64,000 nt of DNA from assembly GCA_023388435.1 (NCBI GenBank), contig JAEWGG010000037.1, forward strand, positions 4,669-68,668, read 5' to 3'. A model generated the notes under the pieces. The model was not told the DNA's origin. It saw nothing but the letters and a program-made list of their open reading frames with translations, and made no database searches. The position numbers and the translations under genes are program-made. The DNA is from Bacillota bacterium (GTDB taxonomy: Bacteria > Bacillota > Clostridia > Saccharofermentanales > Fastidiosipilaceae). Positions 44,524-53,541 of this stretch are shown here, one piece after another; position 1 is the stretch's first letter; each line of letters starts with the position of its first letter.

Positions 44524-45615
44524 ATGCAGGTCGGAATCGTCGGTTTGCCAAACGTCGGCAAAAGCACCTTATTCAACGCCATCACTAAAGCCGGAGCGGA
44601 AGCCGCCAACTACCCTTATTGCACCATCGAGCCCAATGTCGGCGTCGTCTCTGTCCCCGACGCCCGGCTGGATCGCCTGGCCGAACTGTACACACCTGAG
44701 AAATATAGCCCTGCGCTCATTGAATTCGTGGACATCGCCGGCCTGATCGCCGGAGCCAGCCGTGGTGAGGGCCTGGGCAACCAGTTTCTCGCCAATATCC
44801 GTGAGGTCGACGCCATCTTGCACGTCGTGCGCTGCTTTGAGGACGAGAACGTCATCCACGTCTCCGGCAGTACAGACGCCCAGCGCGATATCGATGTCAT
44901 CAACCTGGAACTGATCCTCGCCGATATGGAATACCTGGATAAGCGCCTGGATAAACTGCGCCGCCAGCGCAAGGGCGACGCCTCGGTGCAGGAGCTGATT
45001 GAGCTCTGCGAGCGCTACCGAGAGGTCCTGGAGGCCGGCCAGAGCGCCCGCACTCTGGAGCTCAGCGCCGATGAGAAGCCCCTGCTCAAGGAGCTGAGCC
45101 TCCTCTCCAACAAGCCAGTCATCTATGTCGCCAATGTCGCGGAAGACGAGATCCAAGACGCCGGGTCCAATCCCCACGTCCGCGCCGTACAGGACTTTGC
45201 CCGACAGGAAAAGAGTCAGGCCGTCTGTATCTCGGCAAAAATTGAAGAGGAGCTGGCCGCTCTCGAGGCTGAGGAGAAGGCCCTCTTCCTCGAAGATCTG
45301 GGCCTTGAGGAATCCGGCCTGGACCGCATTGTCAAGGCTGCCTACAGCCTCCTGGGGCTGATCTCCTATCTCACAGCCGGCCCCAAGGAAGTCCGCGCCT
45401 GGACCATCAAGAAGGGCAGCACAGCCCCCCAGGCGGCGGGTAAAATTCACAGCGACTTTGAACGGGGCTTCATCCGCGCTGAGGTCTGCAGCTTCGAGGA
45501 CCTGTCCCGCCTCGGCTCCATTGCCGCCGTCAAGGAGCAGGGACTCTACCGATCGGAGGGCAAGGACTACATCGTCCAGGACGGGGATGTCATACTCTTC
45601 CGTTTTAACGTCTGA
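44524..45615 (+). CDS. ychF: Redox-regulated ATPase/GTPase YchF
   Basis: 363 residues. Obg-family P-loop protein binding ribosomes: G1 GLPNVGKSTLFNA, EPNVGVVSVPD, G3 FVDIAGLIAGASRGEGLGNQ, G4-like YVANVAEDE, coiled coil ~130-190, and TGS-domain AWTIKKGSTAPQAAGKIHSD followed by GFIRAEV. One of five plus-strand genes; diverges from comM. Confidence 0.97.
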   Translation: MQVGIVGLPNVGKSTLFNAITKAGAEAANYPYCTIEPNVGVVSVPDARLDRLAELYTPEKYSPALIEFVDIAGLIAGASRGEGLGNQFLANIREVDAILHVVRCFEDENVIHVSGSTDAQRDIDVINLELILADMEYLDKRLDKLRRQRKGDASVQELIELCERYREVLEAGQSARTLELSADEKPLLKELSLLSNKPVIYVANVAEDEIQDAGSNPHVRAVQDFARQEKSQAVCISAKIEEELAALEAEEKALFLEDLGLEESGLDRIVKAAYSLLGLISYLTAGPKEVRAWTIKKGSTAPQAAGKIHSDFERGFIRAEVCSFEDLSRLGSIAAVKEQGLYRSEGKDYIVQDGDVILFRFNV

Positions 45616-45647
45616 GCGACGCAGATACGAGCAGAACACCAAGCAAT

Positions 45648-45695
45648 AACTGCCGCCTCTCGTGCCTCTGGAGCAGGATGGGCGGCAGTTGTTTT
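45648..45695 (+). terminator. Terminator after ychF
   Basis: Arms AACTGCCGCC and GGCGGCAGTT then GTTTTCG, 33 bases after the stop; traX converges from the other side. Confidence 0.8.
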
Positions 45696-45727
45696 CGTAC
45701 TACTCAGACAAAATTCAGCACGTGGAA

Positions 45728-46600
45728 TCAGCGCAGAACTGAACCCATGCTCAGAGCGGCCAGGAGAATCAGGAGCACTTTGTGGAGCGGATAGAAGGCG
45801 TAGCAGGCCAGGCGCTCCCAGTTCCCAGGCCGCCGCTTCCCGGAGAGCTGGGCCAGGGGAAAGAGCCAGACCGCGAAGGCTCCGAAGATCTGAATCAGAG
45901 CGCTCGGCCCCGCCCCCAAATTGCGAAGGCGTAGATAGTCCAGGAAAAAGAGCAGGAAACTTAGTAAAAACATCAGGGCGTAGGGCCTTAGTTCCGGCCA
46001 GCCCAGACTTTTTCCCACGAGCTCCTTGTCCCTCTCCTCATCGGCCAGGTAATAACAGAGAGCCAGTCCCAGCAGCATGTAGCCATAGTCCGGACGCAGC
46101 CAGCCGATCAGGGCCAGGCTGAGCAGGAGGGCCAGCAGGGCAAAGAGGACAGCAAAGCGCCGGGGCAGAGTCAGACCGTAGAGACTGAGGCGCAGCTGGT
46201 AGTCACGTGGCAGGTCTGGTCCCGGCCCAAAGGCCGCCACCCGCCGCATACCTCCCAGGACATCTGGCCAGGCGTGGCGCAGGAATTCCACGGCAATCAG
46301 GAAGAGTAGCGTTGCCGCCAGATTGAAGAGCACGTTGGGCGGCTCCTGGCCCATCAGGCCCTGCCACTGTAGGAGGCGCAGACCAAGCTCCGTCACACAG
46401 GCCCAGACAAAGAGCCTGAGCAGATAACGAAAAATACTGCGCGAGCGGCCCAGTCCCAGCACGAGATAATAGACAAAAATCGGCATGGCTAACCGTCCGA
46501 CCAGGCGCAGGCCCATGTAGAGCGGGGGCGGCAGCAGGGGGTAAAAATAGACGCCAATATGGTCCAGGAACATGGCCAGCATGGCGAGGTATTTCAGCAT
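45728..46600 (-). CDS. TraX family membrane protein
   Basis: 290-residue polytopic protein of the TraX family: LKYLAMLAMFLDHIGVYF at the N-terminus, VGRLAMPIFVYYLVLGL, and a C-terminal YAFYPLHKVLLILL. In F plasmids TraX acetylates pilin; chromosomal forms in Bacillota have no settled role. It follows rel after 58 bases. GGAGGAGGGA precedes the ATG. Confidence 0.85.
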   Translation of the reverse strand: MLKYLAMLAMFLDHIGVYFYPLLPPPLYMGLRLVGRLAMPIFVYYLVLGLGRSRSIFRYLLRLFVWACVTELGLRLLQWQGLMGQEPPNVLFNLAATLLFLIAVEFLRHAWPDVLGGMRRVAAFGPGPDLPRDYQLRLSLYGLTLPRRFAVLFALLALLLSLALIGWLRPDYGYMLLGLALCYYLADEERDKELVGKSLGWPELRPYALMFLLSFLLFFLDYLRLRNLGAGPSALIQIFGAFAVWLFPLAQLSGKRRPGNWERLACYAFYPLHKVLLILLAALSMGSVLR

Positions 46601-46658
46601 CTTCCCTCCTCCTATCTAGTCTCTCCGCACTAAAAATACAAAGCACATGGGCAAAATC

Positions 46659-49010
46659 TTAAATGCGCTCGACCTCAATCACATCGCGCACCGCTTTCAC
46701 TCGGCCGATTAGGCGGTCGATCTGAATCTGGGACTGGACCTCAACCGTCAGCACCAGGCGCGCGGTTACATCTTTATAGGAACTGATATTGCCCGAGAGA
46801 ATGGACACATGCTCCTCGGCTATGGCATTGGAAATCTCCGAGAGCAGATGGCTGCGGTCATGGGCCAGGATCTTGAGCTTGAGCTCGTAGCGGGCCGCAT
46901 GCTGGTCCTCCTCCCAGTAACAGTCGATGAGCCTTGAGGCACGCTCGGCCTGCACGGGACCCAGGGAGGACTCCGCCAGGATACGGCGGATGTTCGGACA
47001 GTCCCGACGGTGCACGGCCACTCCCTTACCGCGGCTGATGTAGCCAATGATGGGGTCACCAAGCACAGGGTTGCAGCACTGGGAAAGACGCACAAGACAG
47101 TTATCGATACCTCGCACCACCACGCCATAGTCATTGCTCTGACGGCGCTTCTGGCGGTTCTGGCCCGTGGATTGGATCTCCGTCTCTGAGACCAGTTCCA
47201 CACTGGGCGGACTGTAGACCACCTGGCCGCTGCTGGAGATGCGGTAGCCCAGGTTCTGGCGCTCCTCCTCGGTCAGAGACTTAATGTACTCATCGCGCAG
47301 CTTGGGAAAGACCTTTCCCGCCGTGTGGGCCCCATAGCCGATGGCCGCCAGGAGGTCTTCCGGCTGGTTCATATTATGGCGGCGCAGAAGCGGCTCCATA
47401 AAATTCCGCTGCATGAGCTGGGCGGGCTGGAAACCCGCCTTGCGGATCTCACGTTCCAGCAGCTCTCGGCCGCGGGTCACATTCTCCTTGCGCTGGGCCT
47501 TCTTGAACCACTGGTTAATTTTGGCCCGGGTCGAAGATGAGGCCACAATACGCAGCCAGTCCATGGAGGGGCCATGGATGTTTTCGCTGGTCAGCACCTC
47601 GACCATATCTCCATTTTGCAGCTGATAGGTCAGAGGGACAATCTTGCCGTTAACTTTTGCCCCGTACATATGATTGCCGATTCCACTGTGAATGGCGTAG
47701 GCAAAGTCGATGGGGACAGCACCGCGAGGCAGGGCGATGACATCGCCGCGGGGCGTGAAGACGTAGACGTCGTTGGAGACGAGCCCCCCCTTGAGCTGCT
47801 CCAGGAACTCACCGGGGCTGACATCACGCATGTCTTTCTGCCATTCGAGAAGCTGACGCAGCCAGTTCAGACGCTCCTCCAGGCCCCCAGCAGGACCGCC
47901 CTCAGCAGCGGCCGCCTGCCCTCCCTTCGTGAAGGCTCCTTCCTTATATTTCCAATGGGCTGCGATGCCGAACTCGGCCGTGCGGTGCATGGCCATAGTG
48001 CGGATCTGCACCTCGAAGGGGATGCCCTGGGGACCGACCACTGTCGTGTGCAGGGACTGGTACAAATTGGGTTTGGGCATGGCGATATAGTCCTTGAAGC
48101 GACCCGGGATAGGGTGATACTTCTCATGTACAAGGCCCAAGACCGCATAGCAATCCGCAACCGTATCGACGATAATTCGACAAGCGAAGAGGTCATAGAT
48201 CTGATCCAGATTCTTGTCCTTCATCTTCATCTTGCGGTAGATACTGTAGAAATGCTTGGGTCGGCCCTCTATTTCCCCCTTGATGCCCATTGTTTCAATG
48301 GCCCTGCTGAGGTCCACGATCACCTCTTCCAGATAGGCCTCGCGCTCAGAACGCTTATGGGAGATGGCCCCGACCAGCTCATAGTAGGCCTTGGGATCGA
48401 TGTAGCGGAGGCAGAGATCCTCCAACTCCCACTTCCACTTGTAAATACCGAGCCGGTTCGCCAGCGGCGCGTAGATATCCAGGGTCTCCTGGGCGATACG
48501 CTCCTGCTTGTGTGGGGGAAGGTGTTTCAGCGTGCGCATGTTGTGCAGGCGATCGGCCAGCTTGATCCAGATGACGCGGATGTCCTTGGCCATGGCCAGA
48601 AACATCTTGCGGAAATTCTCGGCCTGAAACTCCTCCTTGGAGGAATACTGCATCTTATCCAGTTTCGTGACGCCGTCGACCAGGATCGCCACGTCCTCAC
48701 CGAAGCGCTGCTGCAGGTCGTCGCGCGTGCTCTCAGTATCCTCCACCGTATCGTGGAGCAGGGCTGCCAGGACCGTCGCCTCGTCCGCCCCAAGCTCCGT
48801 CACAATATCCGCCACGGAGAGCGGGTGGATGATGTAGGGCTCACCATTCGCGCGGTGCTGGGCCCCATGCTCCTGCATGGCGTAGACCAGACCCTCTTCG
48901 ATGCGGGTCAATGAGGCCTCGTCCGCATAATCGGCATAGTGGCGGAGAAAGGCCTGAATCAGTTCATTGACTTGTGAGGCATAGGGCGCCTTCTTATCGT
49001 ATTCAACCAT
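46659..49010 (-). CDS. rel: Bifunctional (p)ppGpp synthetase/hydrolase Rel
   Basis: 783 residues. The HD hydrolase domain contains IIHPLSVADIVTELGADEAT and LLHDTVEDTEST; the synthetase domain has GRPKHFYSIYRKMKMK and KPNLYQSLHTTVVGPQG; the TGS domain VYVFTPRGDVIALPRGAVPI is followed by zinc-finger/RIS and a C-terminal ACT domain (YELKLKILAHDRSHLLSEIS). All domains look intact, so both making and breaking of the alarmone are expected. Confidence 0.97.
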   Translation of the reverse strand: MVEYDKKAPYASQVNELIQAFLRHYADYADEASLTRIEEGLVYAMQEHGAQHRANGEPYIIHPLSVADIVTELGADEATVLAALLHDTVEDTESTRDDLQQRFGEDVAILVDGVTKLDKMQYSSKEEFQAENFRKMFLAMAKDIRVIWIKLADRLHNMRTLKHLPPHKQERIAQETLDIYAPLANRLGIYKWKWELEDLCLRYIDPKAYYELVGAISHKRSEREAYLEEVIVDLSRAIETMGIKGEIEGRPKHFYSIYRKMKMKDKNLDQIYDLFACRIIVDTVADCYAVLGLVHEKYHPIPGRFKDYIAMPKPNLYQSLHTTVVGPQGIPFEVQIRTMAMHRTAEFGIAAHWKYKEGAFTKGGQAAAAEGGPAGGLEERLNWLRQLLEWQKDMRDVSPGEFLEQLKGGLVSNDVYVFTPRGDVIALPRGAVPIDFAYAIHSGIGNHMYGAKVNGKIVPLTYQLQNGDMVEVLTSENIHGPSMDWLRIVASSSTRAKINQWFKKAQRKENVTRGRELLEREIRKAGFQPAQLMQRNFMEPLLRRHNMNQPEDLLAAIGYGAHTAGKVFPKLRDEYIKSLTEEERQNLGYRISSSGQVVYSPPSVELVSETEIQSTGQNRQKRRQSNDYGVVVRGIDNCLVRLSQCCNPVLGDPIIGYISRGKGVAVHRRDCPNIRRILAESSLGPVQAERASRLIDCYWEEDQHAARYELKLKILAHDRSHLLSEISNAIAEEHVSILSGNISSYKDVTARLVLTVEVQSQIQIDRLIGRVKAVRDVIEVERI

Positions 49011-49221
49011 ACAATCCTCCAGGCAGATAAGGCAGCGTCAAGGCTCCGACCTTGTCCGGGTGTTTCGTTCTATGAAAGGGGCAGAAGTCGCATTCCGCCG
49101 CGAAATGGGCCAGTAAGTCCCCTCTGGATGGGCCTTTCAGGAGTCTGGGCCGAGCGCCCAGAACTACTGTAAGAATAGCACAAGCCCTGGGGCAGCTTCC
49201 GCCTCCGGACCCCTGGCACCC

Positions 49222-51345
49222 CTAGTCGGCCGCCAGGCGACAAAAGTCCCGCAGCTCCGTCAGCTTCTGTCTCCGTCCCGGAGACTGGGCGATCAGACAG
49301 TAGCGCCGCAGGGCCAGCTCCTGTCCCCGGTCCCAGCGCCTGAGCCAGAAGAGTCCGGCCGCCGCATAGACGTGCAGGGCTGCTGCCAGCTGAAAATAGG
49401 GCACATCATTCGAATTGAAGAGGCGCTCATCCACCAGTCCCCGCAAGTCCGCCAGGCTGAGCAGGGCCAGGGCCTCTTTCTGTTCCTGCAGGGCCCGATA
49501 GAGCTGGACCAGCAGGTCGGGACCTGGCTGCAGGCGACGCTGGGCGTAGACCCCAGCGCTGGTCCTGGCCTCCGCCCAGTTCCACTGGGAATCCGCCTCA
49601 TATTGGTCCAGGAGCGTGTAGAAATAGGTCTCAGCATCCTGATTTTTAATCAACGGCCGTATGTCCTGGACGACAAACTCCGGCCGTTCAACGGAGCGAA
49701 AACTGCCGATGCGCAGGCGCAGATCCAGGCCCAGGCCCGGCGCCCGGGAGAGGAAGGCAGCCTGGTGCCCCCAGCCGAAGGCAATACCCGCCACGGTCTG
49801 ACGGCGGCGCTGGCGCGGATCCTGTTGGCCCGTGTCCAGGACCAGGCGCAGATGGCTCTGGTCCTGGCCCACTGCTCGGCACTCCTGCAGCGAATGGGCC
49901 TCCAGATGGAAGACCGGCTCCGGATTGGAACGCCCATAGGGCTCCAGAAGCTCCAGTGTATGCAGCTGCTCCAGCGTCAGGTCTTCCAGACGGATTTCCA
50001 ACTCCGCCTCCTCCCCCTCCTGGCCTCTAAAAGCCTCCTCGGGAAGCTGCGCCCCGACCTCAGCCAGGGCCTGACGAAAATCGTCCAAGTCCTCTTCGGC
50101 CAGCTCCAGACCAACCGCATTGCGATGGCCGCCATAGCGGCGCAGCCAGGGGGCTCCCGCATCGAGAAGTCCCAGCAGGTCGATGTCGCCGAAGGAGCGC
50201 CCCGAGCCCTTACACAGGCCCCCCTCAATCGTCAATACCAGGGCGGGACGCGCAAATTTTCGCACCAGACGGGCAGCTACAATGCCCAGCACACCGAGGT
50301 TCCAGCCCTCAAAGGCGAGGACCAGGACGGCGGAGTCCAGAAGTTCTGGATGCTGGGCGAGACAGGTCAGGGCCTCGTCGACACAGCGGCGCTCCTCCGT
50401 ACGGCGGGCCTCATTGAGCTCCTCGACCCGCTCCTGATAGGTCCAGGCCCGTTCCAGGTCATCTTCCAGGAGCAGTTCCAGGGCCGTCGAGGCGTGGTCC
50501 ATTCGTCCGCAGGCATTGAGGCGCGGGCTGATCTGAAAACCGAGTACCGTACTGTCCACCCGCTCCGCTGGCTGCTTCATGCGTCCCAGCAGGGCCTCCA
50601 AGCCTGGCCGCAGCCTGCTCCGCATGCGCGCCAGGCCCAGTTGGACGAGGCGACGATTCTCTCCCTCCAGACGCATCATGTCGCCCACCGTTCCAAGGGC
50701 GGCCAGATCCAGCCCTTGCAGCCAAAGTTCCGGCTGTCCCAGGCGCGTGCTCAGAGCCTGGCTCAACTTCAGAGCCACTCCCGCCCCTGCCAGATGCCCC
50801 AGACCCGAATGGTCATCGTGACGATTGGGATTGACCAGGGCCGTAGCCGCTGGTAATTCTTCCGGGCAGCAGTGGTGATCTGTCACGATGACCCTGCGCC
50901 CCTCAGCTTGCAGCTCAGCGATTTCCTCATGGTTCTGCGAGCCGCAGTCCACGGTAATCACCAGCTCAGCATCACAGGAGCGAATGTAGTCCAGGCCCGC
51001 CGGACGCAGCCCGTATCCATCCTTAATGCGGTGGGGCAGGAAATAATCTGGACTGAGGCCCAGGCCGCGGAGGACCTGGATGAGAATGGCCGAGGCCGAG
51101 ACCCCATCCGTATCATAGTCACCATAGACCAGAATACGCCGCCCCTCTTTCACAGCCTGACTCAGGACTTCCACCGCAGTCTCCATGTCGCGCAGGACAT
51201 AAGGGTCCCCCAGCATCTGGGCCGTGAGCTCGGGATCGAAGGCCGCAGCCTCTGGCAGGGGACGGGTCAGCTCCTCCCAGTCCGCCGTGCGTCCACGGGC
51301 CTCTAAGACCCTCCAGGCCAGGCTCTGCTCTTTTTTCTCAATCAT
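49222..51345 (-). CDS. recJ: Single-stranded-DNA exonuclease RecJ
   Basis: 707 residues. DHH phosphoesterase motifs: VYGDYDTDGVSASAILIQVL, VITVDCGSQNHEEI, VIVTDHHCCPEELP, LAGAGVALKLSQAL, then the DHHA1 motif GGHRNAVGLEL. A C-terminal extension of ~150 residues ends the protein. It lies between rpsU and rel; the ~210-base gap to rel (49011-49221) shows no gene. Length is typical of Bacillota RecJ (~600-780). Confidence 0.95.
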   Translation of the reverse strand: MIEKKEQSLAWRVLEARGRTADWEELTRPLPEAAAFDPELTAQMLGDPYVLRDMETAVEVLSQAVKEGRRILVYGDYDTDGVSASAILIQVLRGLGLSPDYFLPHRIKDGYGLRPAGLDYIRSCDAELVITVDCGSQNHEEIAELQAEGRRVIVTDHHCCPEELPAATALVNPNRHDDHSGLGHLAGAGVALKLSQALSTRLGQPELWLQGLDLAALGTVGDMMRLEGENRRLVQLGLARMRSRLRPGLEALLGRMKQPAERVDSTVLGFQISPRLNACGRMDHASTALELLLEDDLERAWTYQERVEELNEARRTEERRCVDEALTCLAQHPELLDSAVLVLAFEGWNLGVLGIVAARLVRKFARPALVLTIEGGLCKGSGRSFGDIDLLGLLDAGAPWLRRYGGHRNAVGLELAEEDLDDFRQALAEVGAQLPEEAFRGQEGEEAELEIRLEDLTLEQLHTLELLEPYGRSNPEPVFHLEAHSLQECRAVGQDQSHLRLVLDTGQQDPRQRRRQTVAGIAFGWGHQAAFLSRAPGLGLDLRLRIGSFRSVERPEFVVQDIRPLIKNQDAETYFYTLLDQYEADSQWNWAEARTSAGVYAQRRLQPGPDLLVQLYRALQEQKEALALLSLADLRGLVDERLFNSNDVPYFQLAAALHVYAAAGLFWLRRWDRGQELALRRYCLIAQSPGRRQKLTELRDFCRLAAD

Positions 51346-51398
51346 CGTCTTGCTCTCCTCTATCTGCCCTCAGCCGCCAGGTCTCTCCCCATGGGAAA

Positions 51399-51433
51399 CA
51401 AAAAGCCTGACTGTCCGCTGGACAATCAGGCCA
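51399..51433 (-). terminator. Terminator after rpsU
   Basis: Arms GCCTGATTGTCC and GGACAGTCAGGC then TTTTTG on minus, between rpsU and recJ. Confidence 0.88.
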
Positions 51434-51523
51434 TCATGTAGCGTCTCTAGCCACCTTCTCATGCGGGGCTCATGGCGCTTTCAGAGCTGGAGCCAAGCAC
51501 GGGGATTCCAGTCCGGAAAACCT

Positions 51524-51697
51524 TTAGCGCTTGCGCTTACGAGCCGCCTCAGACTTCTTCTTGCGACGGACACTGGGCTTCTCGTAGTGCTCTCTCTTGC
51601 GGACCTCCGCAAGTACGCCGGAGCGTGCACAGGAACGCTTGAAGCGACGCAGCGCGCTGTCCAGGGACTCATTCTCCTTCACTCGAACTTCTGACAT
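51524..51697 (-). CDS. rpsU: Ribosomal protein bS21
   Basis: 57-residue basic 30S protein, read directly: begins MSEVRVKENESLDSALRRFK, has SVRRKKKSEAARKRKR at the C-terminus. GGGAGAATAG precedes the ATG. A consensus promoter and strong terminator make it monocistronic. Confidence 0.95.
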   Translation of the reverse strand: MSEVRVKENESLDSALRRFKRSCARSGVLAEVRKREHYEKPSVRRKKKSEAARKRKR

Positions 51698-51753
51698 CTA
51701 TTCTCCCTCCCCTCGGCGACAAAGGGCAGTCCTTTGCGAAATTTACCTAGCTA

Positions 51754-51782
51754 ATTATAGAGATCAAGTTCTCCCCTGTCAA
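51754..51782 (-). promoter_or_regulatory. Consensus sigma-A promoter of rpsU
   Basis: Minus-strand TTGACA, 17 bases, TATAAT: both hexamers match the consensus exactly. Confidence 0.9.
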
Positions 51783-51786
51783 ATTC

Positions 51787-51795
51787 TGCTATACT
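51787..51795 (+). promoter_or_regulatory. Extended -10 promoter for the MocA-like gene
   Basis: TGCTATACT, an extended -10, lying only a few bases from the divergent rpsU -35; the two promoters occupy the same short region. Confidence 0.5.
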
Positions 51796-51831
51796 CGCAG
51801 CAAAAGAATCTGCGTGAAAGTAGGTAGCGTC

Positions 51832-52500
51832 ATGTTTCATTGCATTGTAATGGCCGCCGGCCAGTCCCGTCGTTTCGGAGCTAACAAGCTCCTCCAGTCC
51901 GTCCAGGGCCTGCCCCTGTACTGCCATCTCTTTCAGCGCCTCCAGCAGCTGCAGCAGGCCCAGCCCGAAGTTTTCGACGTCACTGTGGTCAGCCGCTTCC
52001 CCGAGATTCAGGAGGCCAGCTCCGCAGCCAGGTTTCACTATGTGCTGAACGACGCGCCCGAGGCGGGGCTCTCACGGACCATCGAACTGGGCATTCGGGC
52101 CCAGCTGGGGAAACTGGGCGAAATCCCTCCCCTCAGTGCCGCCCAGACGCAGCAGGGCCTGGCCTCCAGACAAGTCAGCCTGGAACGACGCTCCCAGGCC
52201 CGGAGCACAGGCTGGATTTTTTTCACCGCGGACCAGCCCTATGTGAGTCTCAACAGCCTGCAACGCTTCTTCGAGCGCTGCCAATACAGCCCCGCTGACC
52301 TCATCACCGTGGCCAGTGAGGCCAGGCTCGGCAACCCCTGCTACTTTTCCCTGCACTTCACTGAAGAACTCCTGAAGCTCAGCGGGGACCAGGGAGGGCG
52401 GCTAGTCATGCAAGCCCACCCCGAACTCTGCTGTGAGCAGGTCCTGGTTCCGGACTGGGAGCTGGACGACGTCGACCGCCCCAGTGACCTGCAAGCTTGA
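51832..52500 (+). CDS. MocA/MobA-like nucleotidyltransferase
   Basis: 222-residue NTP-transferase fold. Nucleotide motif IVMAAGQSRRFGANKLL at the N-terminus, FTADQPYVSLNSLQ (metal-binding Asp), LGNPCYFS and GDQGGRLVMQAHP. This fits molybdopterin cytidylyl-/guanylyl-transferase relatives (MocA, MobA, PucB). No molybdenum gene is nearby, so the exact cofactor is open. I use the ATG at 51832 with AGTAGGT upstream; a GTG at 51814 is an alternative. Confidence 0.82.
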   Translation: MFHCIVMAAGQSRRFGANKLLQSVQGLPLYCHLFQRLQQLQQAQPEVFDVTVVSRFPEIQEASSAARFHYVLNDAPEAGLSRTIELGIRAQLGKLGEIPPLSAAQTQQGLASRQVSLERRSQARSTGWIFFTADQPYVSLNSLQRFFERCQYSPADLITVASEARLGNPCYFSLHFTEELLKLSGDQGGRLVMQAHPELCCEQVLVPDWELDDVDRPSDLQA

Positions 52501-52544
52501 GTCTGGAAGAGCCAAAGCTGCGCGTAAACACCTGACACAAATAC

Positions 52545-52575
52545 AAAAGGGCCTGCCCCTGAGGGGCAGGCCCAT
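52545..52575. terminator. Bidirectional terminator between the MocA-like gene and secF
   Basis: Perfect arms GGGCCTGCCCC/GGGGCAGGCCC with a TGA loop; TTTTG on minus after secF and a weaker ATATTTG on plus after the MocA-like gene. Confidence 0.8.
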
Positions 52576-52596
52576 ATTTGTCTTCTTGACCAGGCT

Positions 52597-53541
52597 TCAG
52601 CTGTCGTAGCCCAGACGGCCGCCACGAGTCTTCCACATCGTCCAGAAGGGGGCGGCGAGGAAAATCGAGGAATAGGTACCCACGACCAGGCCCACCGCCA
52701 TAGGCAGGGCGAACTCGCGGATGCTCTCAATATTGTAAATGACCGCAAAGACATAGGCCACAATAATGGCCACAAAGCCGCAGAAAGAGGTGAAGAAGGA
52801 GCGGCTGATGGACTGGTGGATAGAGCGGTTTACCAGCTCGGGCAGAGTCTGACCGTTGCGGTAGAGGCGCTCATTCTCGCGGACACGGTCATAGATGACG
52901 ATGGTGTCGTTGACCGACCAACCGAGTATGGACAGAACCACAGCGATGACGCTCTCATTGATTGCGAAGCCGAAGACGACAAAGCTCAAGAAGGCAATAA
53001 TCACGTCATGGAGCAGGGCCAGCAGGGCGAAGACACCCGCCGAAGGGCCCGAAATGCTGCGGAAACGGATCCAGACATAGGCCACAATCAGCACGGAGGA
53101 AATCAGCACAGCCAATAGGCCCTTGCTCAGTGTCTCCTGGCCGATAAAGGGATCGACGATGAGCAGCTCACCCACCTCCACCTTATTGTCGGCAAAATTT
53201 TTGCCAAAGGCCTCACGCAGGGCGGTCTGGTCCTCAGTGCTCAGGGCCTTTTTCCCGGCGACATTGACCACGAAGGACTTACGCGTCGTGCTGTCCCCCG
53301 TCGAAACGAGATTCTCCGTCAGCTGGACTGAGACCTGGCGACCCAGGGTCTCGCGGGCCAGCTCGGTCACCGCCTTCTCATCCAGGCTCCCCTGATAGGA
53401 ATAGTTCAGGATACTTCCGCCCTGGAAGGTGATGTCCAGGCGCAGACCGCGGATGAAGATAGACAGCAGACCAATGATGACGAGGACGGCCGAAAAGCCC
53501 AGGGCAAGATAGCGATTTTTGTAAAAATCATAGCTTCTCAT
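52597..53541 (-). CDS. secF: Protein translocase subunit SecF
   Basis: 314 residues, six membrane helices. It begins YDFYKNRYLALGFSAVLVI with the family motif GLRLDITFQGGS, and later VILSILGWSVNDTIVIYDRVREN and SRSFFTSFCGFVAIIVAYVF. Works with SecD in proton-driven late translocation. It overlaps secD by four bases. Confidence 0.96.
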   Translation of the reverse strand: MRSYDFYKNRYLALGFSAVLVIIGLLSIFIRGLRLDITFQGGSILNYSYQGSLDEKAVTELARETLGRQVSVQLTENLVSTGDSTTRKSFVVNVAGKKALSTEDQTALREAFGKNFADNKVEVGELLIVDPFIGQETLSKGLLAVLISSVLIVAYVWIRFRSISGPSAGVFALLALLHDVIIAFLSFVVFGFAINESVIAVVLSILGWSVNDTIVIYDRVRENERLYRNGQTLPELVNRSIHQSISRSFFTSFCGFVAIIVAYVFAVIYNIESIREFALPMAVGLVVGTYSSIFLAAPFWTMWKTRGGRLGYDS

